A DNA stretch of 10,915 bases from positions 1-10,915 of the forward strand of contig VIKJ01000025.1 in the NCBI GenBank assembly GCA_008080615.1, given 5' to 3'. Positions 6,465 to 10,915 of this stretch are shown piece by piece. The stretch's first letter is position 1. Each line of letters starts with the position of its first letter. The DNA comes from Chitinophagaceae bacterium (lineage in GTDB: Bacteria; Bacteroidota; Bacteroidia; Chitinophagales; Chitinophagaceae). A program made the position numbers and the translations under genes. The notes beneath the pieces were generated by a model. That model had not been told where the DNA came from, did not search any database, and saw only the letters and a program-made list of their open reading frames with translations.

Positions 6465-7623
6465 AAAAACAAGAACCTATTTACTGCAAATAAGTTTAGT
6501 GTATATTTTCTTGGTTGTTGGTACGCTTCATGCTATTGCTCAAGACAGCACTAAGCCATCACCCAAAAAAACATTCAAGAATTTCATCAATCCCGATTCA
6601 CTTCCATTGATGAACTTAAGAATTGTACCCATCCCAATTCTTACATCTACCCCAGAAACAGGTATTCGTTATGGTGCAGCTTTAGAGTATTTTTTTAACG
6701 CAAAGGAAAAGGGTAAGCAATCAGAAGCAAGAGGTTCTTATATACATGGTCAAATAACCCATAGTACAAAGGGGCAAGTAGAAATTAAAGGTTCATGGCA
6801 GGTATTCACCAAGGGTGAAAAATATGTATATCGGGGGTCTGCTGGGTTTGCTACTTTTACCGATCGCATATGGGGTGTTGGAAATAATACATTAGCTGAA
6901 AAAAATTACTATTCGCAAGATTTTAATAGAAATTTTATTGAGAGTAGAAACTACAAGTTGTTGAAAAACCAATGGTACCTTGGTATCAGGTTAGATTACA
7001 ATGACATTTATAAAGTAAAAATAGATAAACCACTAGATCCAGTGAATGCATTGATCCCTGGCATTCAAGGGAGTAAAATTTTAGGTATTGGCCCTGCAAT
7101 ATTATATGAAGGAAGGGATTTTCCATTTAGTGCGCATACAGGCGGTTTTCTTGAAGCATCTTATACACAACATTTTCCTATTGGGGGCGATTCCTATAAA
7201 TTTCAAATTTGGTTGGTAGACCTTCGTAAGTTTTATCCATTGAGTAAGCAAACTACTTTTGCCGTTCAATTATTGTCTCAATCTGCCAGCGGCAACGTTC
7301 CACTAAGTGAAATACCAAAAATGGGCGGAGCAACAATGATGCGAGGCTATTTTACTGGCAGGTATAGAGATCGCTCTTACACGGCTGCTCAGGCCGAGAT
7401 TCGTTACCATCTATGGAGATGGATTTATGGAGCAACATTTGCAGCAGCAGGTGTGGTTGACCAGTCTATTAGCAAATATCAAATAGCCAATGCAAGGCTT
7501 GCAGGAGGGCTAGGCCTTCGTTTCTTAGTGAATAAAAAGAATCGAATGTTTCTGAGAGTAGATTATGCACTCAATAGTACAGAGGGTGGTGCTTATTATT
7601 TAAGGTTAAACGAAGCTTTCTAA
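6451..7623 (+). CDS. BamA/TamA-like outer-membrane beta-barrel protein (surface antigen D15 family)
   Basis: A 390-residue protein with a long signal peptide (about 1-30, hydrophobic core LVYIFLVVGTLHAIA, cut before Gln31). The mature part is a run of alternating amphipathic strands, consistent with a barrel and no POTRA repeats. Omp85-type marks are the YEGRDFPFSAHTGGF segment (219-233) and MMRGY (296-300), which matches the conserved Arg-Gly-Tyr/Phe motif of the loop that tucks into BamA-family barrels. The protein ends in Phe, the usual outer-membrane sorting residue. It is far smaller than BamA, so it is a barrel-only paralogue of unknown substrate rather than the essential assembly factor. 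Its ATG lies 14 bases inside leuS in another frame, suggesting translational coupling or a shared transcript. Confidence 0.85.
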   Translation: MLLYKKTRTYLLQISLVYIFLVVGTLHAIAQDSTKPSPKKTFKNFINPDSLPLMNLRIVPIPILTSTPETGIRYGAALEYFFNAKEKGKQSEARGSYIHGQITHSTKGQVEIKGSWQVFTKGEKYVYRGSAGFATFTDRIWGVGNNTLAEKNYYSQDFNRNFIESRNYKLLKNQWYLGIRLDYNDIYKVKIDKPLDPVNALIPGIQGSKILGIGPAILYEGRDFPFSAHTGGFLEASYTQHFPIGGDSYKFQIWLVDLRKFYPLSKQTTFAVQLLSQSASGNVPLSEIPKMGGATMMRGYFTGRYRDRSYTAAQAEIRYHLWRWIYGATFAAAGVVDQSISKYQIANARLAGGLGLRFLVNKKNRMFLRVDYALNSTEGGAYYLRLNEAF

Positions 7624-7641
7624 AAAACTATTTCCATCAGT

Positions 7642-7649
7642 CATTTTTG
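7642..7649 (+). promoter_or_regulatory. Weak candidate -7 element before the S9B peptidase gene
   Basis: CATTTTTG differs by one base from TAnnTTTG. A TTTC lies 21 bases upstream, inside the end of the preceding gene. A 5-bp hairpin (AACCC 7650-7654 / GGGTT 7664-7668) follows at once. The gap between the barrel gene and this gene holds no other signal. The call rests on pattern alone. Confidence 0.25.
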
Positions 7650-7700
7650 AACCCCTGTATAACGGGTTAATTACTATATTCATGCTCCAAAAACTTGAAT

Positions 7701-9131
7701 ATGTATAAATATATCTTGAGTGCCCTGTTGTTAATGGGTATGTGCAATGTTCATGCACAAACTAAATCCTTTGTAACTGCCGATTTATTGGCAAATAAAT
7801 TGCCAAAGAATTTTAGAAATGATATGCCAATCGTGATGAAATGGCTGGATGATGATCACGTAATTCTAAAACAAAAATCGGGTGCAGATAGCGTTGCAAA
7901 AAATTATGTGATGGACATCAAATCGGGTAAGTTGATGGAAGCTAGCGCAGAACAAATGAAAGGCGCTGTTCCTCCGGCTAAATCGGTTGCTGTAAAAAAC
8001 AATGATCTGTTTTATAAAAATGGAGCTGAAGAAAAACAAATAACATTTGATAAAGCAGAAGAAAAGAATCCCATTTTTTCTCCAGATAGTACATATATAG
8101 CCTATACTAAGAATAATGATTTATACACATACCACATTTTGTCTAATAAAGAAAATAGATTAACCAATGATGGTACTAGCACTACCTTAAACGGCTTTGC
8201 TAGTTGGGTGTATTATGAAGAAATATTTGGAAGGCAAACGCGCTATCGCGCATTTTGGTGGAATCCCAATAGCAAGCAATTGGCCTATATGCATTTTGAT
8301 GAAAGCATGGTGCCCATGTTCCCTATTTACAGTAGTGATGGTCAACACGGATTTTTAGAAGAAACCAGGTATCCTAAAGCGGGTGATAAAAACCCCGATG
8401 TAAAACTGGGCTTTGTTTCTGCTGATGGAGGTGCTACTACTTGGGCTGATTTTAATGATAAGGATGATCAATATTTTGGCTGGCCTATTTGGCGCGAAGA
8501 TGGATCTACCTTGTTGGTACAATGGATTAATCGTGGGCAAGACCATTTGAAAATTTTTGATGTTAACCCTGCAAGTGGATCAAAAAAAATCATGTACGAA
8601 GAGCAACAAAAAACATGGGTTGATTTAGAAGATAATGCAGGTGGAAGAATCACTTTCTTAAAAACCAAACCCGCATTTATTTTAGAAAGTGATAAAACAG
8701 GTTGGAATCATTTGTACTTACATAATAATGATGGTACCCTAGTGAATGCGATTACTTCTGGTAATTTTAGGGTGTTAAATACTTTGTTGACAGACGAAAA
8801 GAATGGCTTGGTTTATTTTACTGCACGTAGTAAAGAAAACACAGCTAGAATAGATTTATACAGTGTTAAACTAAATGGAACTGATTTAAAGCGATTGAGT
8901 TTTGGAGAATACAATCATTCATCTATTAGTCTTTCTCCCAACGGAAAATACTTTATTACCACTTATAGCAACGTAAGCACTCCTGCTAAGATGAGTTTGT
9001 TAGATACCAAGGGTAAGCTTATTCGTGAATTAGGAGATGCAATGGGAACAGAAATGAATAATTATGGTTTAGCTAAAACCGAATTGATTCGTATCAAAAG
9101 TCATGTTGGTAAGTATATATGGAGGTCCTAA
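7701..9131 (+). CDS. N-terminal fragment of S9B peptidase: signal peptide and beta-propeller
   Basis: Translation most likely begins at ATG 7701; an in-frame TTG two codons earlier is also possible but would only lengthen the signal peptide. Residues 1-19 (MYKYILSALLLMGMCNVHA) form a clean signal peptide. The rest is the DPP4 N-terminal propeller. It includes the NPIFSPDSTYIAYTKNNDL blade and the WVYYEEIFGR segment, whose paired Glu173-Glu174 match the residues that hold the substrate's free amino end in DPP4 enzymes. The following FWWNPNSKQLAYMHFDES blade is also typical. This fragment has no hydrolase domain, so alone it cannot cleave peptides. It ends with 9 residues of shifted sequence after Lys-Ser. 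The secreted propeller may be unstable on its own. Confidence 0.7.
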   Translation: MYKYILSALLLMGMCNVHAQTKSFVTADLLANKLPKNFRNDMPIVMKWLDDDHVILKQKSGADSVAKNYVMDIKSGKLMEASAEQMKGAVPPAKSVAVKNNDLFYKNGAEEKQITFDKAEEKNPIFSPDSTYIAYTKNNDLYTYHILSNKENRLTNDGTSTTLNGFASWVYYEEIFGRQTRYRAFWWNPNSKQLAYMHFDESMVPMFPIYSSDGQHGFLEETRYPKAGDKNPDVKLGFVSADGGATTWADFNDKDDQYFGWPIWREDGSTLLVQWINRGQDHLKIFDVNPASGSKKIMYEEQQKTWVDLEDNAGGRITFLKTKPAFILESDKTGWNHLYLHNNDGTLVNAITSGNFRVLNTLLTDEKNGLVYFTARSKENTARIDLYSVKLNGTDLKRLSFGEYNHSSISLSPNGKYFITTYSNVSTPAKMSLLDTKGKLIRELGDAMGTEMNNYGLAKTELIRIKSHVGKYIWRS

Positions 9132-9798
9132 TGCAGGAACTGTAATGGATGGATGGAACTGGAATCCCAATCGCCAGTTTTATGCGCAGGAAGGAATGAT
9201 TCAAGTTGCATTCGATCACCGTGCAAGTGGGCATTTTGGAAAAGTGGGTGTAAATTATATGCATCGCAATCTTGGCTATTGGGAAATGAAAGATTATATG
9301 ACCATGGCCAATTGGTTCATTGCGAAAGGCTTTGCTGATCCTACTAAAATTGCCATTACTGGATTTAGTTATGGTGGATATATGAGTTGCTATGCTTTAA
9401 CCTATGGATCTAGTGTATTTACACATGGTATGGCTGGGGGCAGTGTAGTAGACTGGCATCTATATGATAGCCATTACACAGAAAAGTTCATGGATACTCC
9501 ACAAGAAAATCCAGAAGGATATAAAACAAGTAGTGTATTGCCTTTCGTTGATCAATATACAGGCGTACTACAAATTGTTCATGGAACAATGGACGACAAT
9601 GTTCACATGCAAAATAGTATACAATTAATAGCAGCTTTGCAAGATAAAGGCAAAGATTTTGAATTTATGTTGTATCCAGGTGGTAGGCATGGATGGAGAA
9701 ATTTAAGAGAACGAAATAATCATTTCGAAAATTTAAAAACCAAATTCATCTATAAATATTTATTAGAGAAATCAGTTCCAAAGGGTGCTTTGAGATAA
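9103..9798 (+). CDS. C-terminal fragment of S9B peptidase: alpha/beta-hydrolase catalytic domain
   Basis: The frame can start at ATG 9103, giving 231 residues, but that Met is probably an accident of the joint and no signal peptide precedes it. The catalytic triad is complete: Ser89 in GFSYGGYMS, Asp164 in HGTMDDNVH, and His196 in GGRHGW. The 32-residue Asp-to-His spacing equals that of human DPP4 (708 to 740). SIYGGPNAG (4-12) is the strand and oxyanion region. If this piece were translated separately it would stay in the cytoplasm without its propeller, so normal activity is unlikely. It overlaps the first fragment by 29 bases. The next gene begins 22 bases after its stop and is likely on the same transcript. 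Confidence 0.7.
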   Translation: MLVSIYGGPNAGTVMDGWNWNPNRQFYAQEGMIQVAFDHRASGHFGKVGVNYMHRNLGYWEMKDYMTMANWFIAKGFADPTKIAITGFSYGGYMSCYALTYGSSVFTHGMAGGSVVDWHLYDSHYTEKFMDTPQENPEGYKTSSVLPFVDQYTGVLQIVHGTMDDNVHMQNSIQLIAALQDKGKDFEFMLYPGGRHGWRNLRERNNHFENLKTKFIYKYLLEKSVPKGALR

Positions 9799-9820
9799 TC
9801 AAATCTATAAAAGTAAAAAC

Positions 9821-10915
9821 ATGAAAAAATTTCTAGCATTGGTTTTAATTGCATTTTTCTTCAATCAAGTAAATGCTCAAATTGCTGAACCTCGATTTTT
9901 GTCTAATCCTTGTATAAGTCCAGATGCTAAAACAGTTGTATTTAGTTTTGAAGGAGACTTGTGGAAAGCAAATATTGCAGATGGACAAGCAAGTAGAATT
10001 ACTGGAATGCAAGGATATGAAACCAATCCAAGAATTTCTCCTGATGGAAAATGGCTCGCGTTTACTGGCCAGCAGATGGGAAATAATGATGTTTTTCTAA
10101 TGCCATTGGAAGGTGGTGAAATCAAACAAATTACTTTTCATAGTGCATCTGATATTGTTAATAATTGGAGTTGGGACAGCAAATTAATTTATTTCACTTC
10201 AACAAGAACAGGTCAAGCAGCTGGTTATACTGTACCTGTTGCTGGCGGAACACCCATTCGATTATTTGGAGATCATTTTTATATGATGGATCATGGTATT
10301 GCAGAACATCCTCAATCTGGAGATATATATTTTAATGATACTTGGGAAAGTAATAATCAGGTTGCAAGAAAAAGGTATAAAGGGCCATTCAATCCAGACA
10401 TTCAATCTTATAACCTTAAAACCAAGGTCTATAAAAAACATACCAATTGGGAAGGGAAAGATTTTGGTACAACCATAGATAAAAAGGGAAATATTTATTT
10501 TATTTCTGATGAATTGAATGGAGAATATAATTTGTACACATTAGATAAGGAAAAGAAAAAGGCACTAACCAAATTCAATACATCTATTAAAACTCCAGTT
10601 GTAAGTGCAGACGGAACTAAATTGGTTTTTGAAAAAGATTATGCTATCTGGTTATACAATACCAATACGGATAAAACAGAAAAACTATCTCTTCAATTAC
10701 TCAGAAACAATACTTTAACTGCAGACAAAGATTTTGATGTTAGAGGTACTATTTCTAATATGGATATTTCTCCTGATGGCAAAAAAATCACTTTTATTGC
10801 TCGAGGAGAATTGTTTGTAAGTGATGTAGAAGGAAAGTTTATTCAAAAAATCAATAAGCAAAATACAGAAAGAGCAAAAGAAGTAAAATGGTTAAGTGAT
10901 AACAGAACCTTACTA
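9821..10915 (+). CDS. N-terminal part of a Tricorn-like S41 peptidase (propeller region), runs off the window
   Basis: The frame is open from ATG 9821 to the window end (365 codons) with no stop. Residues 1-19 (MKKFLALVLIAFFFNQVNA) form a signal peptide cut before Gln20. PD40/TolB-type propeller blades follow: NPCISPDAKTVVFSFEGDLW (29-48), NPRISPDGKWLAFTG (69-83), and SPDGKKITF near the end. The RKRYKG segment (183-188) followed by an INxxxYNLKTK-like strand and NWEGKDF resembles the propeller of Bacteroidota S41/Tricorn-like proteases, which carry PDZ and Ser-protease domains further on; those would lie beyond the window. The alternative is another PD40 protein such as a secreted amidohydrolase. 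It sits 22 bases after the broken S9B gene, suggesting an operon for extracytoplasmic peptide breakdown. Confidence 0.72.
   Translation, partial: MKKFLALVLIAFFFNQVNAQIAEPRFLSNPCISPDAKTVVFSFEGDLWKANIADGQASRITGMQGYETNPRISPDGKWLAFTGQQMGNNDVFLMPLEGGEIKQITFHSASDIVNNWSWDSKLIYFTSTRTGQAAGYTVPVAGGTPIRLFGDHFYMMDHGIAEHPQSGDIYFNDTWESNNQVARKRYKGPFNPDIQSYNLKTKVYKKHTNWEGKDFGTTIDKKGNIYFISDELNGEYNLYTLDKEKKKALTKFNTSIKTPVVSADGTKLVFEKDYAIWLYNTNTDKTEKLSLQLLRNNTLTADKDFDVRGTISNMDISPDGKKITFIARGELFVSDVEGKFIQKINKQNTERAKEVKWLSDNRTLL

Larger units (their letters stand above)
7701..9798 (+). pseudogene. Dipeptidyl-peptidase IV-type S9B peptidase, broken by an internal out-of-frame deletion
   Basis: Two overlapping frames together encode one DPP4-like prolyl peptidase: a signal peptide and beta-propeller (to about 9101) and an alpha/beta-hydrolase domain (from about 9103). 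In the family, the Ile-Lys-Ser region is followed by roughly 20 residues (a DGxYxLP-like strand and a FDxxKKYP stretch) before the VxxYGGP strand. Those residues are absent here, and the frame shifts at the joint. The first frame runs on through HVGKYIW to a stop at 9129-9131. The second frame continues as LVSIYGGPNAG. A missing segment plus a shift means a deletion whose length is not a multiple of three, not a single-base sequencing slip. All other landmarks are intact, so the loss looks recent or is an assembly error. Confidence 0.75.

Noticed and set aside
9085..9135. Programmed ribosomal frameshift joining the two S9B frames
   Set aside because: No slippery heptamer is visible, and a simple shift would not restore the roughly 20 missing linker residues.
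9877..10125. Minus-strand open frame opposite the Tricorn-like gene
   Set aside because: The plus strand encodes a signal peptide and PD40 blades throughout this stretch.
1..10915. tRNA, rRNA, CRISPR arrays or insertion sequences
   Set aside because: No cloverleaf, spaced repeat series, transposase frame or terminal inverted repeats were seen by eye.

Overview
The window looks like a low-GC member of the Bacteroidota, probably near Chitinophagaceae or Sphingobacteriia. Evidence for this is AT-rich start regions without Shine-Dalgarno sequences, TAnnTTTG-type promoter elements, the ftsX-DUF3098 gene pair, a Bacteroidota-style LeuRS with a lengthened catalytic region, MG2/TonB-plug surface proteins, and double-glycine (GG) leader peptides. 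The exact genus cannot be read from the sequence.

Left block (1-2370), AT-rich and accessory in character. It holds the tail of a short Cys-containing peptide, then a 160-base gap that can fold into an H-type pseudoknot plus hairpins. Next are an 80-residue GG-leader peptide with six cysteines, a strong terminator, and a secreted MG-like/TonB-plug protein that seems to lose its C-terminus. The likely theme is export of small GG-leader peptides together with a surface protein. No exporter or modifying enzyme lies in the window.

Middle block (2338-6464), housekeeping. A leftward ftsX-DUF3098 pair (cell division) and a rightward leuS (leucyl-tRNA synthetase) diverge from a 217-base region. That region has back-to-back TACATTTG elements and a foldable leader on each side. 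The 3' end of DUF3098 overlaps the plug-protein gene tail to tail. Both proteins leave their family pattern within the same few bases, so this looks like a recombination joint. The uppP gene that often follows DUF3098 in this phylum is absent.

Right block (6451-10915), envelope and secreted peptidases. A BamA/TamA-like outer-membrane barrel gene overlaps the end of leuS. It is followed by a dipeptidyl-peptidase IV-type (S9B) gene broken by an out-of-frame internal deletion. Last comes the start of a Tricorn-like propeller protease that runs off the window. The two peptidase genes are 22 bases apart and probably cotranscribed; both have signal peptides, which suggests extracytoplasmic peptide breakdown.

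Most unusual points: the candidate pseudoknot RNA before the GG peptide, the fused gene ends near 2350-2370, and the slippage-like deletion in the S9B peptidase.
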